64,000 nt of DNA from an uncultured Flavobacteriales bacterium (GTDB taxonomy: Bacteria; Bacteroidota; Bacteroidia; Flavobacteriales_F; PHOS-HE28): positions 62,001-126,000 of the forward strand of contig CALMPI010000020.1 in assembly GCA_937872175.1 (NCBI GenBank), in the 5' to 3' direction. The notes beneath the pieces were generated by a model, which worked only from the letters and a program-made list of their open reading frames with translations, ran no database searches and had not been told where the DNA came from. Below are positions 17,417-26,354 of the stretch, one piece after another (position 1 is the stretch's first letter; each line of letters opens with the position of its first letter). Position numbers and translations under genes: made by a program.

Positions 17417-18886
17417 ATGCCCAGTTCCCTTGCCCACTCGCACGTCACGTTGAGCCCGGCCCAGAAGGCCCGGAAGATCAACATGGACGCCGACCTCTAC
17501 GGCACCTTCGCCGAGATCGGCGCGGGCCAGGAGACGGTGCGTCATTTCTTCCGCGCGGGCGGCGCCAGCCAGACCATCGCCAAGGCGATGAGCGCCTACG
17601 ACAAGGACTTCAGCAACGCCATCTATGGCAAGGAGCCGGGCAACCGCTTCGTGTGCGAGAGCCGGCTGAGGAACATGCTGCGGCATGAGTACGGCCTGAT
17701 GGTGGAGCGCCTGTCCCGCAAGGACCATCCCACCAAGAAGTTCTTCACGTTCGCCAACACGGTGGCCACCAGCACGCTGGAGAGGCCGCACAGCGGACAC
17801 GGCTGGATCGGGGTCCGGTTCCAGACCGGTCCGGACAGGCCCACCAGCGATGTCATCATCCACGTGCGCCTGCACGACCCCGACATCAGCCTGCAGCAGG
17901 AGACGCTGGGCGTGATGGGCACCAACCTGCTCTACGGCTGCCTCTTCCAGCACCTTGATCCGCAGGAGATCATGACCAGCCTCTACGACAACGTGAGCCG
18001 TCACGTGATCGAGGTGGACATGATCCAGATGAACGGGCCGGACTTCGCGCAGGTGGACAACCGGCTGTTGAGCCTGCAATTGGTGAAGCGGGGCTACACG
18101 GACGCGGTGATCTTCGGTCCGGACGGGCAGAACCTGCAGGCCAGCGAGGCCCTGTACAAGAAGAACATCCTCACCATCCGCGGAAGCTTCCGCCCGGTGA
18201 CGAAGGTGAACATCGATATGATCATGAACGGTTATAACATGTTCATCAAGGAGAACCGGGTGGACCGGAGCAATCTGCAGGTGCTCTTCGAGATCACGCT
18301 CAACAACCTGCAGGCGGACACCGGCAGTGTGGACGAGAAGGACTTCATCGACCGCGCGGACATCCTGTGCAGCCTGGGGCAGACCGTGCTGATCAGCAAT
18401 TACCAGCAGTACTACAAGCTGGTGGAGTACTTCAGCCGGTACACCAAAGCGCGCATGGGCCTGATCATGGGGGTGAACAACCTCATCGAGGTGTTCGACG
18501 AGAAGTACTACCGCGACCTGAACGGCGGCATGCTGGAGGCCTTCGGCATCCTGTTCACCCGCGACCTGAAGATCTACGTGTACCCCAGCAAACCGACGGC
18601 GGACGTGCCGCTGATGACCACCGAGAACATGCCGGTGCACCCGCGGTTGAAGCCCCTGTACGATTACCTGCTGTACAACAAGCGGATCGTGGACATCGAG
18701 AGCTTCGACCCCACCGTGCTGCACATCTTCAGCCAGAAGGTGCTGGCCATGATCCGCGAGGGGCGCGACAACTGGGAGGAGCTCGTGCCCCCTTACGTGG
18801 ACAACATGATCAAGGACAACCGGCTGTTCGGGTACCGTCCGAAAGGCGAGGTCTCCGGCGTGCCGAAGGTGGAAGCGAAGGCGTGA
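17417..18886 (+). CDS. conserved Bacteroidota protein of unknown function
   Basis: I recognise this 489-residue family as widespread and well conserved across Bacteroidota, with landmark segments FAEIGAGQETVRHFF, GGASQTIAKAMSAYDKDFS, GTNLLYGC and LGQTVLISNYQQYYKLVEYFS. Database names for it are inconsistent (nicotinate-nucleotide adenylyltransferase or TonB-dependent receptor), and the sequence supports neither: there is no signal peptide or barrel and no nucleotidyltransferase HxGH signature. It looks like a soluble mixed alpha/beta cytosolic protein. The function is unknown. It appears monocistronic with its own promoter-like box. Confidence 0.85.
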   Translation: MPSSLAHSHVTLSPAQKARKINMDADLYGTFAEIGAGQETVRHFFRAGGASQTIAKAMSAYDKDFSNAIYGKEPGNRFVCESRLRNMLRHEYGLMVERLSRKDHPTKKFFTFANTVATSTLERPHSGHGWIGVRFQTGPDRPTSDVIIHVRLHDPDISLQQETLGVMGTNLLYGCLFQHLDPQEIMTSLYDNVSRHVIEVDMIQMNGPDFAQVDNRLLSLQLVKRGYTDAVIFGPDGQNLQASEALYKKNILTIRGSFRPVTKVNIDMIMNGYNMFIKENRVDRSNLQVLFEITLNNLQADTGSVDEKDFIDRADILCSLGQTVLISNYQQYYKLVEYFSRYTKARMGLIMGVNNLIEVFDEKYYRDLNGGMLEAFGILFTRDLKIYVYPSKPTADVPLMTTENMPVHPRLKPLYDYLLYNKRIVDIESFDPTVLHIFSQKVLAMIREGRDNWEELVPPYVDNMIKDNRLFGYRPKGEVSGVPKVEAKA

Positions 18887-18952
18887 GCTCCGCGATCCGA
18901 CGGGCTTGCGCCGGGGCTCGACGAGCGATCGGGGCACGCACGGTGCGCTGGC

Positions 18953-18960
18953 TATCTTGG
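18953..18960 (+). promoter_or_regulatory. -7 promoter-like box of the deacetylase-like operon
   Basis: TATCTTGG lies 10 nt before the ATG at 18971, at the head of a four-gene run. Confidence 0.4.
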
Positions 18961-18970
18961 CCGCGTTGCA

Positions 18971-20218
18971 ATGCATGAAGGCCTGCCCCACCCGAACCGC
19001 ACTGGAACCGGCCACGCAGCCCGGACGCGTCACCCCGCTGTCCGCCGCCTGCCCCACCCCTGGAAGGCCTGGCTCAGCGTCAGCAACGACCCGGACAACA
19101 CCTCGCCCGACGGTTGGGCCCAGTTGCACCGCCTCATCTGGGAGGAGCTCCACCTGCCATTCGCCGATGCGCTTTTCCTGCGCTCCTTCAACACGCAGCT
19201 GCCCGATCAGGTGGACCTCCACGGGCATCCGCACATCCTGACGGCCCATCCGCACGACAGCCTGCACACTTGGGGCGACTACATGTTCGCCCGCACGCGC
19301 GGCTTCGACCGCAGCGATGCCGAAGAGGCGCTGAACTGGCTGCGACGCATCGGGTTCAGGCCACGCGTGTGGGTGGACCACAGCCAGTTCACGGGCAACA
19401 TGCTGCACCTGCACCGCACCGGGGCCATCCCCGAGTTCCGGGACGCCTCGGGACATGTGTACCCCAATCCGTTGTATACCCTGGACCTGGTGCATGAGGC
19501 GGGCGTGCGCTACCTCTGGGACGGTACGGTGACCCCGGTGTTGGGGCAGGACATCCCGATGGGCGACCTGTCGTGGACCTTGGAAAGCACGGGCGACCGG
19601 CGGGCGGGCCTGGCACTTTATGCGCGCCGGAGGATCCGCGCGGGCCTGCGACCGGGCACGGTGACATCGGCCCGCGATGCGAACCGGGCCTACCGACGGC
19701 ATCGCTTCCCCGACGGGCGCAGCTTCTACATCTTTCAGCGGCATGGGCAATGGCCGCTGGCCGACATCGACGGGCTCGGCGAGCTGCTGGCCCCCGCGCG
19801 GATGGACGAGCTGGTGCGCCGGGGCGGTGTGTGCATCGCCTACACCCACCTGGGCAAGCGGCCCGCCGGGCGCATGGACGACCCCGAGCATGTGCCGCCC
19901 CGGACGCGGCGTGCGCTGGAGCACGTGGCCACGCTTTACCGCCAGGGCCGATTGATGCTCAGCGGTACCGCCCGCCTGCTGGACCATCTGGTGGTCCGCG
20001 ACCATATCGACGTGGATGCCGCACGCCGGAGCATCCGCTTCGTGGCCGATGGCATCGCGTTCGACCGGCTCGGCGCCCAGGAACTGGCCGGTCACGCGTT
20101 CACGTTCGATCTTCCCTTCGCCTCCGGGTGGGAGGTCCTGGGCAGCGATGGACCGTTGGACCCACGCGTGGAGGTGCACGGCCGCGCGGCCTTCACGCTT
20201 CATTTCGACGGCGCATGA
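18971..20218 (+). CDS. polysaccharide-deacetylase-like protein (uncertain)
   Basis: The 415-residue protein has no signal peptide. Segments such as PHDSLHTWGDYMFARTRG, RVWVDHSQFTGNM and a series of conserved His/Asp positions suggest a NodB-like carbohydrate-esterase barrel, but I cannot place a full catalytic motif, so this is a weak call. It overlaps a formyltransferase-like gene by ATGA. With the membrane protein downstream, this suggests modification of an envelope sugar. A nucleotide-sugar or nitrogenous substrate is equally possible. Confidence 0.5.
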   Translation: MHEGLPHPNRTGTGHAARTRHPAVRRLPHPWKAWLSVSNDPDNTSPDGWAQLHRLIWEELHLPFADALFLRSFNTQLPDQVDLHGHPHILTAHPHDSLHTWGDYMFARTRGFDRSDAEEALNWLRRIGFRPRVWVDHSQFTGNMLHLHRTGAIPEFRDASGHVYPNPLYTLDLVHEAGVRYLWDGTVTPVLGQDIPMGDLSWTLESTGDRRAGLALYARRRIRAGLRPGTVTSARDANRAYRRHRFPDGRSFYIFQRHGQWPLADIDGLGELLAPARMDELVRRGGVCIAYTHLGKRPAGRMDDPEHVPPRTRRALEHVATLYRQGRLMLSGTARLLDHLVVRDHIDVDAARRSIRFVADGIAFDRLGAQELAGHAFTFDLPFASGWEVLGSDGPLDPRVEVHGRAAFTLHFDGA

Positions 20219-21021
20219 GCCACCGGGTGGTCCTGCTCACCAACCGATCGCGCGGGTCGATGGCCCTCGCCCGGGCGCTGGTCGCCGGCGGGCTCGACCT
20301 GGGGCTGGTGGTGGTGGGCCGTGAACCCGCTCCCGAGAAGTCCAAACGGCCGATCACCCGGTTGCTGCGTGCCGCGCTGGGCGATGCGCTGGTGAACCGC
20401 ATCGGCACCCTGCTGCAGGACCGGGCCGTCAAGCACGTGCTGCGGGTGGAGCGCCGGTTGTTCGCGGATGCCGACATCGTGCTGGAAGGTGGCATCAACG
20501 CCTGCGACCTGCTGCCGGGATGGCCTCCGGGCGTGCCCGTGGTCGAGGTGGACCGCATGAACGACGCCGGAACCGTCGCGCGCATCCGCTCCGGGTCGCC
20601 CGATGCGCTGGTGGTCTTCGGCACGGGTATCCTGAAACGCCCCGTGCTGGCCATCGCCCCCGCCATCAACGCGCACACCAGCCTGCTGCCCCATTACCGC
20701 GGCACACGCAGCGAGTTCTGGCAGTGCCGCCACAACGACCCCGCCCATGTGGGCATCACCATCCATCTGGTGGATGAAGGGGTGGACACGGGTCAGGTGC
20801 TGTTCCAGCGCCCCACGGCGACCCCATGGCCCACCACACCCTTCCACTTGCGGAGCCTCAACACCCTGGAGGTGATCCGCCACCTGCCGGGCGTGGTGAA
20901 GGCCTTCCTGGACGGTCGGCTCACACCGTTCGCGCAGCCCGAGGGCTCCGGCACCACCTACCGGAACCGCGACATCACCTTCGCCGACCGGGAAGCGCTG
21001 TTCGGCCACCTGGAGGCCTGA
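20215..21021 (+). CDS. formyltransferase family protein
   Basis: The 268-residue protein has the formyl-tetrahydrofolate transferase core: the catalytic Asn-His in INAHTSLLPHYRG and the Asp loop VDEGVDTGQVL. Family members formylate methionyl-tRNA, glycinamide ribonucleotide or amino sugars of surface glycans. It lacks the extra C-terminal domain of Fmt and sits in a probable envelope operon, so an amino-sugar N-formyltransferase is the best guess. The ATG lies in an ATGA overlap with the upstream gene. It should be cytosolic. Confidence 0.8.
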   Translation: MSHRVVLLTNRSRGSMALARALVAGGLDLGLVVVGREPAPEKSKRPITRLLRAALGDALVNRIGTLLQDRAVKHVLRVERRLFADADIVLEGGINACDLLPGWPPGVPVVEVDRMNDAGTVARIRSGSPDALVVFGTGILKRPVLAIAPAINAHTSLLPHYRGTRSEFWQCRHNDPAHVGITIHLVDEGVDTGQVLFQRPTATPWPTTPFHLRSLNTLEVIRHLPGVVKAFLDGRLTPFAQPEGSGTTYRNRDITFADREALFGHLEA

Positions 21022-21026
21022 TCGTG

Positions 21027-21935
21027 ATGCGCCCCTTCGTGGTACACCGCCATTCCGGACACCGAGGTGCGGTGTATGCCCTGGCCGTCCGGCAAGGTCG
21101 CGTGCTGAGCGGCAGCGGTGACGGCATGGTGGCCGCGTGGGGCAAGGACGCCGCATCCGGCGAGGCGGTGGCGCAGATCGGCCAGTCCGTGTTCGCCCTG
21201 GCGGTGCTCGACCACTTGGACATCCTGCTGATCGGCACCGAGGTCGGCGACCTGCACGTGGTGGACCTGAGCGATCGGCGCGAGGCGCAGCGGATGGTGC
21301 TGCATCGGCGGGGCATCTACCGCATTGTGGCGCTCGACGACCAGCGCGTGGCCTGCGCGGGTGGCGATGGTTCCCTGAGCGTTTGGGGGGTGCGGCGCGA
21401 TGCCCGCGGGCCGCAGCTCACGCTTCAACGGCACATCCCCATGGCGGAGGAGAAAGTGCGCGACATCGCGATGGACCCTGCGCGGGGTCAGGTGGCCGTA
21501 GCCTGCGGGGATGGCACGGTGCGGGTGCTCGACGCCGTGGACCTCAACGAGCGGCTTACGCTGGAAGGCCACGTCGGAGGCGCCACGAGCGTGGCCTGGC
21601 ACCCCGGCAAGCCGGTGCTGCTCTCCGGGGGCAAGGATGGCCACCTGCGGGCCTGGCACGCGGAGCGGGGCACGCCCCTGCTCGCCCAACCGGCGCACCG
21701 GGCGGGCATCTACGCGCTGGCGTTCGATCCGCGGGGGGCGCTGCTGGCCACCGCGAGCCGCGACAAGACCGCCAAGGTGTGGCGTGCGGACGACCTGGAG
21801 CCCCTGATGCGCCTGGACCGAACCGCCGGTGGTCATACGCACAGCGTGAACCACCTCTGCTGGCTGGGCGACCACCTGTTCACGGCTGGCGACGACCGGA
21901 TGGTGATCGAGTGGTCCAGCACTGACGGCCGTTAA
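21027..21935 (+). CDS. WD40 repeat protein
   Basis: The 302-residue protein consists of about seven WD40-type blades with repeated patterns such as GHRGAVYALAV, GGDGSLSVWGV, GGKDGHLRAWH and ASRDKTAKVWR. It has no signal peptide, so it is likely a cytosolic beta-propeller for protein interaction; partner unknown. It starts 5 bp after the formyltransferase gene and precedes a membrane protein with its own promoter-like box, so it is the third gene of the run. Confidence 0.88.
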   Translation: MRPFVVHRHSGHRGAVYALAVRQGRVLSGSGDGMVAAWGKDAASGEAVAQIGQSVFALAVLDHLDILLIGTEVGDLHVVDLSDRREAQRMVLHRRGIYRIVALDDQRVACAGGDGSLSVWGVRRDARGPQLTLQRHIPMAEEKVRDIAMDPARGQVAVACGDGTVRVLDAVDLNERLTLEGHVGGATSVAWHPGKPVLLSGGKDGHLRAWHAERGTPLLAQPAHRAGIYALAFDPRGALLATASRDKTAKVWRADDLEPLMRLDRTAGGHTHSVNHLCWLGDHLFTAGDDRMVIEWSSTDGR

Positions 21936-21940
21936 CTTGC
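21933..21940 (+). promoter_or_regulatory. -7 promoter-like box inside the operon
   Basis: TAACTTGC at the end of the WD40 gene lies 4 nt before the next ATG. It is two bases from consensus. Confidence 0.35.
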
Positions 21941-21944
21941 CCGC

Positions 21945-23255
21945 ATGGCCGCCTCGCCGCGTACACGCACCACTCGCCGGGTGCTGTGGGCGCTCTGCGC
22001 GGTGTTGCTGGCGGTGACCAACAACATCAACTGGGGGCGCGACCATTGGCGCACGGTGCTGCAGGCCGATGCCAAGGGCTACCACGCCTACCTGCCCGCC
22101 CTGGTGGTGCACCACGACCTGCATTTCGGTTTCCTGGACCTCGCCGACAGCCTGGGCAGCACGCCCGCGCTGCGCTACGACTACCGCACCGCGCCAACGG
22201 GCGACACCATCAACAAATACTGGTGCGGCACGGCGCTGATGCAGGCACCGTTCCATCTGGCCGTCCATGGCCTGCTGAAGGCCGCAGGCCGGCCCGCTCC
22301 GGGTCATGGCAAGCCCTATGTGATGGCCGTGTGCGTGGCCGCCATCGCGTACGCCCTGATCGGGCTGTGGGCGGTGGGCCGCCTCATGGCCTCCTGGGGT
22401 GTGGACGACCGATGGTGCGCGCTCACGCTCGCCGCGATCTTGTTCGGCACCCACCTGTTCTACTACACCATCGTGGCCCCGGGCATGAGCCACGTATACA
22501 GTTTCGCCCTGGTGGCGTTGTTGCTTCTGAGCGGACGCCGCTATGCCACGGATGGCCGGGCGCGATGGCTTCCCGTGATGGGCGCGCTCGTCGGCCTGCT
22601 GGTGCTGGTGCGGCCGGTGAACGGGATCGCCGTGCTGGCGTTGCCGGTGGTGGCCGGCGGCCGGGCTTCGCTCGTCCAGCGGCTCCGCGACCTCCCTCAC
22701 CAGTTGCGCGCCTTGGTGAGCGCCGTCGGCATCGGTGCGCTCATCGCCGGCCTTCAACCCTTGGTGTACCGGGTCAGCACAGGGCATTGGTGGGTGGACA
22801 GCTATCCCGGCGAGCACTTCCGCTGGAGCGACCCGCACATGCTGGACATCCTGATCAGCTATCGCAAGGGCCTGCTGGTGTACACCCCCCTGTGCGCACT
22901 CGCCTTGATCGGCCTTGTCCCGCTGTGGCGTCGGTCGCGCTTCACCGCTGCGGCATGGGTGGCGTTCATGTCGCTTCTCACCTATGTGTTGTCCAGCTGG
23001 TGGAACTGGTGGTACGGTGGCAGCTTCGGTGCACGTCCCTTCGTGGAGTACCTGCCCCTGTTCGCCCTGCCGCTGGGGCTGGCGTTGCAGGCGGCCCACG
23101 GCGCCCGTCGCACGGTGCTGGTGACGACCGTGGTGCTTCTCGTGGCGCTGTGCCAGGTGCAGACCTACCAGGCCCGGTACTACCAGATCCACTACGAGGA
23201 CATGGACCGGTCGCGGTACTGGGAGGTGTTCCTCCGGCTCGATCGGTTGCCGTGA
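21945..23255 (+). CDS. polytopic membrane protein, possible GT-C glycosyltransferase
   Basis: The 436-residue protein has about ten membrane helices. ADAKGYHAYLPALV in the first external loop carries an acidic residue in the position typical of GT-C lipid-linked-sugar transferases, but the motif is not diagnostic. Similar Bacteroidota proteins are simply named membrane proteins. It closes the deacetylase-like/formyltransferase/WD40 run and would act at the inner membrane on a surface glycan if the GT-C reading is right. It converges on the SLC13 gene with 9 bp between stops. Confidence 0.55.
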   Translation: MAASPRTRTTRRVLWALCAVLLAVTNNINWGRDHWRTVLQADAKGYHAYLPALVVHHDLHFGFLDLADSLGSTPALRYDYRTAPTGDTINKYWCGTALMQAPFHLAVHGLLKAAGRPAPGHGKPYVMAVCVAAIAYALIGLWAVGRLMASWGVDDRWCALTLAAILFGTHLFYYTIVAPGMSHVYSFALVALLLLSGRRYATDGRARWLPVMGALVGLLVLVRPVNGIAVLALPVVAGGRASLVQRLRDLPHQLRALVSAVGIGALIAGLQPLVYRVSTGHWWVDSYPGEHFRWSDPHMLDILISYRKGLLVYTPLCALALIGLVPLWRRSRFTAAAWVAFMSLLTYVLSSWWNWWYGGSFGARPFVEYLPLFALPLGLALQAAHGARRTVLVTTVVLLVALCQVQTYQARYYQIHYEDMDRSRYWEVFLRLDRLP

Positions 23256-23264
23256 ACCCTTGCG

Positions 23265-25064
23265 CTAGAGCGGGTAGAACACCGGGATCAGGAAGGTGGC
23301 CAGCAGCCAGAAGAGCAGGTGCAGCGGGGCACCCACCTTCAGGAAATCCGTGTACCGGTAGCGGCCTGCGCTGTACACCATCGCGTTGGTCTGGTAGCCG
23401 ATGGGCGTCATGAAGCTGGCGCTTGCGGCAAAGGCGACGGCCATGAGGAAGGGGGTCGGGCTGGAATCCATGCGCCCGGCCACCTGGATGGCGATCGGCG
23501 TGATGAGCGCCGCGGTGGCGGTGTTGCTCATCAGTTCGGTGAGCAGACTGGTGAAGAGGTACAACCCGCTGAGGACGGCCGCAGGCCCCAGGTCGCGCAA
23601 CAGGTCCACCACCCCGCCGGCGAGGCGGGCATCGAGGCCGCTGGCGTGCATGCCGATGCCCAAGCTGAAGGAGCCGGCCATGAGGAACACGATCTTCCAC
23701 TCGATCGCCTCGTAGACGTCCTTCATGGAGAGGCATCCGGTGAGCACGACGAACACCACCGCGGCCAGGGCGGCCACCATCACCGGCAGCACGTTCAGGC
23801 TGGAGAGCACCACCACGGCGGCCACGGCCGCTGTGACCAGCGCGAAGCGCCCGCGATCGAAGGCGGCGATGCCGTCCTGTCGGGCCAGGATGGCGAACGG
23901 GGCATCAGGCCCCCGCTGAAGGCGCTGCAGGGTACCGACATAGTGGCTGCGGACCTCGGCCAGCACCACGTCGCCGCTGCGCAGCACCACGTCATGCAAG
24001 CGGTCATGCACGACCTCTTCCCGATGGCGCACGGCGAGGGGCACGGCGCGATAGGCACGGATGAGGTCGGCCTCGCGCAGGGTCTTGCCCTCCAGGGGGC
24101 TGCTGGCGGTGATGACGAGCTCCACGAGGGTGGTCCCCCGGGCCCGCAGGTCATCATCGGCCAGGCGCACGCTGGGGCGCACGCTCACCTGGGCGCGGTC
24201 CTTCATGGCCCGGATCCTGGCCACATCGCACCGCACCTTGAGCAGATCGCCGGCTTCGAGCACGGTATCGCCACTGGGCAGATTGAACCGTTGACCACCG
24301 CGCTGGATGGCGATGATGTCCATTTCCATGTCACGCACCAACGGGCTGTCCATGATGCGCTTGCCCACGCTGCTCCCGCCGGACAGCAGTTCGATCTCCG
24401 TGAGGTAGCCCCCCATGCCGAACTGATCGCCCAGGTCATCCCCCACCGGTCGATCCCCGGGCAGGAGATGACGACCCACAAGCACCATGTAGGACACCCC
24501 GGCGACCAGGAAGACAAGCCCCATGGGCGCCATCTGGAACATGCTGATGTCCGGTGCCCCGAGCTTCTGCGCCAGGCCGCTCACCACGATGTTGGTGCTG
24601 GTGCCGATGAGGGTGCATGTACCGCCCATGATGGTGCCGAAACTCAGGGGGATGAGCAGCTTGCCGGGATGGATCCGGGCCGAACGCGCCATCTGCACGG
24701 CGATGGGAATGAAGACCGCGACGATGGGCGTGTTGTTGATGAAGGCGGAGATGGCCCCGATGGCGAGCATGAACACGGCGAGCCCACGGGACTCCCCTTC
24801 CTTGAACAACGGCCCGAGCCGGGGACCGATCGTGCTGAGCGCGCCGGTGCGCAGCAGGGCTGCGCTGAGCACGAACATGAAGGCCACGGTAAGGGTCGCC
24901 GCGTCACTGAAGCCCGCCACCGCTTCCTGCGGGGTGATGACCCCCGTGAGCGTCAGGACCAGCGCGATGAGCAGGGCCACCAGATCGATGCTGAGCTTCT
25001 CGGAAATGAACAGCATGAGCGCACCGATCACGGTGGCGAGGACGATCCATTCGGAGGGCGACAT
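23265..25064 (-). CDS. SLC13-family anion/sodium symporter with two TrkA-C domains
   Basis: The 599-residue transporter has the N-terminal half of a DASS/SLC13 permease (INNTPIVAVFIPIA, GTCTLIGTSTNIV), two central RCK/TrkA-C-like regulatory domains (about 205-385) and the C-terminal permease half (ELMSNTATAALITPIA, MTPIGYQTNAMVY). The paired NTP/NT and TA motifs are the sodium and substrate sites. Likely substrates are sulfate or dicarboxylates; sequence does not decide. It is monocistronic and convergent with its left neighbour. Confidence 0.9.
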   Translation of the reverse strand: MSPSEWIVLATVIGALMLFISEKLSIDLVALLIALVLTLTGVITPQEAVAGFSDAATLTVAFMFVLSAALLRTGALSTIGPRLGPLFKEGESRGLAVFMLAIGAISAFINNTPIVAVFIPIAVQMARSARIHPGKLLIPLSFGTIMGGTCTLIGTSTNIVVSGLAQKLGAPDISMFQMAPMGLVFLVAGVSYMVLVGRHLLPGDRPVGDDLGDQFGMGGYLTEIELLSGGSSVGKRIMDSPLVRDMEMDIIAIQRGGQRFNLPSGDTVLEAGDLLKVRCDVARIRAMKDRAQVSVRPSVRLADDDLRARGTTLVELVITASSPLEGKTLREADLIRAYRAVPLAVRHREEVVHDRLHDVVLRSGDVVLAEVRSHYVGTLQRLQRGPDAPFAILARQDGIAAFDRGRFALVTAAVAAVVVLSSLNVLPVMVAALAAVVFVVLTGCLSMKDVYEAIEWKIVFLMAGSFSLGIGMHASGLDARLAGGVVDLLRDLGPAAVLSGLYLFTSLLTELMSNTATAALITPIAIQVAGRMDSSPTPFLMAVAFAASASFMTPIGYQTNAMVYSAGRYRYTDFLKVGAPLHLLFWLLATFLIPVFYPL

Positions 25065-25222
25065 CGGCGGTGGGAGCGTGCGAAGTAAGTGAACCCAAGG
25101 CTGGGTGGCCGTGCTGCCCGCAGCACGGATACCGGGTTCCGCATGCCGATCGGACCGGCCCGCACGAAGCCTGACCGATGTCAGCTCCGTTCCAGGGAAC
25201 TTGCCCCCCCAAGGAACCTCAC

Positions 25223-26350
25223 ATGTACAGGAACGCGATCATTCCCGCTGTCTGCGCCCTGCTGATCGGCCAGGGCGCGGCCCATGCACAGGGCTGCGTG
25301 GCCATCCGCAGCTTCACGAGCTGCAACCCGAACGCGTTCACCAACGGGGAACTGATCGGCAAGGGCTGGCAGGTGAGCTTGAACTACCGCTACTTCGAGT
25401 CGTTCCGCCATTTCAAAGGTGACCATGAGGAGAGCCAGCGTCTCGAGATCGGCAACGAGGTGTGGAACTACAGCACCCAGCTGAACCTGGGGCTCGTGTA
25501 CAACCTCGACCGCTGCAACGGGCTGGTGTTCTCCCTACCGTACGGCTATAACGTGCGCAGCTCCGAATACGAGCACAGGACCACCGGGAACCCCTCGTTG
25601 CGCACACGCAAGAGCATGCGCAGCATGGGCATCGGCGATATCCGCGTGAGCTACACGCGGTGGCTCTGGAACCCGGACAGCGTGTCGAACGGGAACCTGC
25701 AGGTCGGCGTTGGGGTGAAACTGCCCACCGGCAGCTTCGCCTACCGGGACTTCTGGTACAACGTGGGCCCCGATACACTTGGGGAATACCGACCGGTTGA
25801 CCAGAGCATCCAGCTCGGCGACGGCGGCCTCGGATTCACGCTCGAATTGCAGGGCTACCGCAAGCTCTTCGGTCCGGTCTACGGGTACTTGAACGCGTTC
25901 TACCTGTTCAACCCGATGGAGACGAACGGCACCCGGACCTACCGGGAAACGATAAGCCCGGTGCTGGCCAACGAGGACATCATGAGCATCCCCGACCAAT
26001 ACATGGCGCGGGCCGGCCTGAACTGGAACATCAGCCACAAGCTTGGCCTGAACCTCTTCGCCGGCGGCCGACTGGAAGGCATCCCCGTGGAGGACCTGAT
26101 CGGGGGGAGCGGTGGGTTCCGGCGTCCGGGATACGTCCTGAGCGCGGAGCCCGGGATCGACTGGATGAGAGGTCGGCATGATATCAACCTCAGCATCCCC
26201 TGGGCCATCTACCGCAACAGGACGCAAAGCGTAACGGACAAGGAGATGGAGGCCCAACTGGGGACTCCGCGCCATGGTGATGCGGCCTTCGCGGACTACA
26301 CGATCAACCTGTCCTGGAGCGTGCGTCTTGGTGGTGGGGACGGGCACTGA
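25223..26350 (+). CDS. outer-membrane beta-barrel protein, unknown substrate
   Basis: The 375-residue protein has a signal peptide ending at about AHAQ (residue 23) and then a run of alternating amphipathic strands with aromatic girdle residues (LNYRYFESF, LGLVYNL, LQVGVGVKLPTG, LNWNISHKLGLNLFAGG), closing with INLSWSVRLGG. This is characteristic of a barrel in the meta-pathway/outer-membrane porin group. Two cysteine pairs near the N-terminus may form disulfides. I chose the ATG at 25223 because the signal peptide starts there. Convergent with the epimerase gene. Confidence 0.7.
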   Translation: MYRNAIIPAVCALLIGQGAAHAQGCVAIRSFTSCNPNAFTNGELIGKGWQVSLNYRYFESFRHFKGDHEESQRLEIGNEVWNYSTQLNLGLVYNLDRCNGLVFSLPYGYNVRSSEYEHRTTGNPSLRTRKSMRSMGIGDIRVSYTRWLWNPDSVSNGNLQVGVGVKLPTGSFAYRDFWYNVGPDTLGEYRPVDQSIQLGDGGLGFTLELQGYRKLFGPVYGYLNAFYLFNPMETNGTRTYRETISPVLANEDIMSIPDQYMARAGLNWNISHKLGLNLFAGGRLEGIPVEDLIGGSGGFRRPGYVLSAEPGIDWMRGRHDINLSIPWAIYRNRTQSVTDKEMEAQLGTPRHGDAAFADYTINLSWSVRLGGGDGH

Positions 26351-26354
26351 GGCC

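Noticed and set aside
17330..20203. Very long reverse-strand open frame of about 957 codons
   Set aside because: It is the shadow of the conserved unknown gene and the deacetylase-like gene. Composition is His/Val/Gly-rich, no family is recognised, and GC-rich DNA leaves such frames open.
20958..23192. Long reverse-strand open frame opposite the WD40 and membrane protein genes
   Set aside because: The opposite strand has clear WD40 repeats and membrane helices; the reverse frame is low-complexity Gln/His/Gly.
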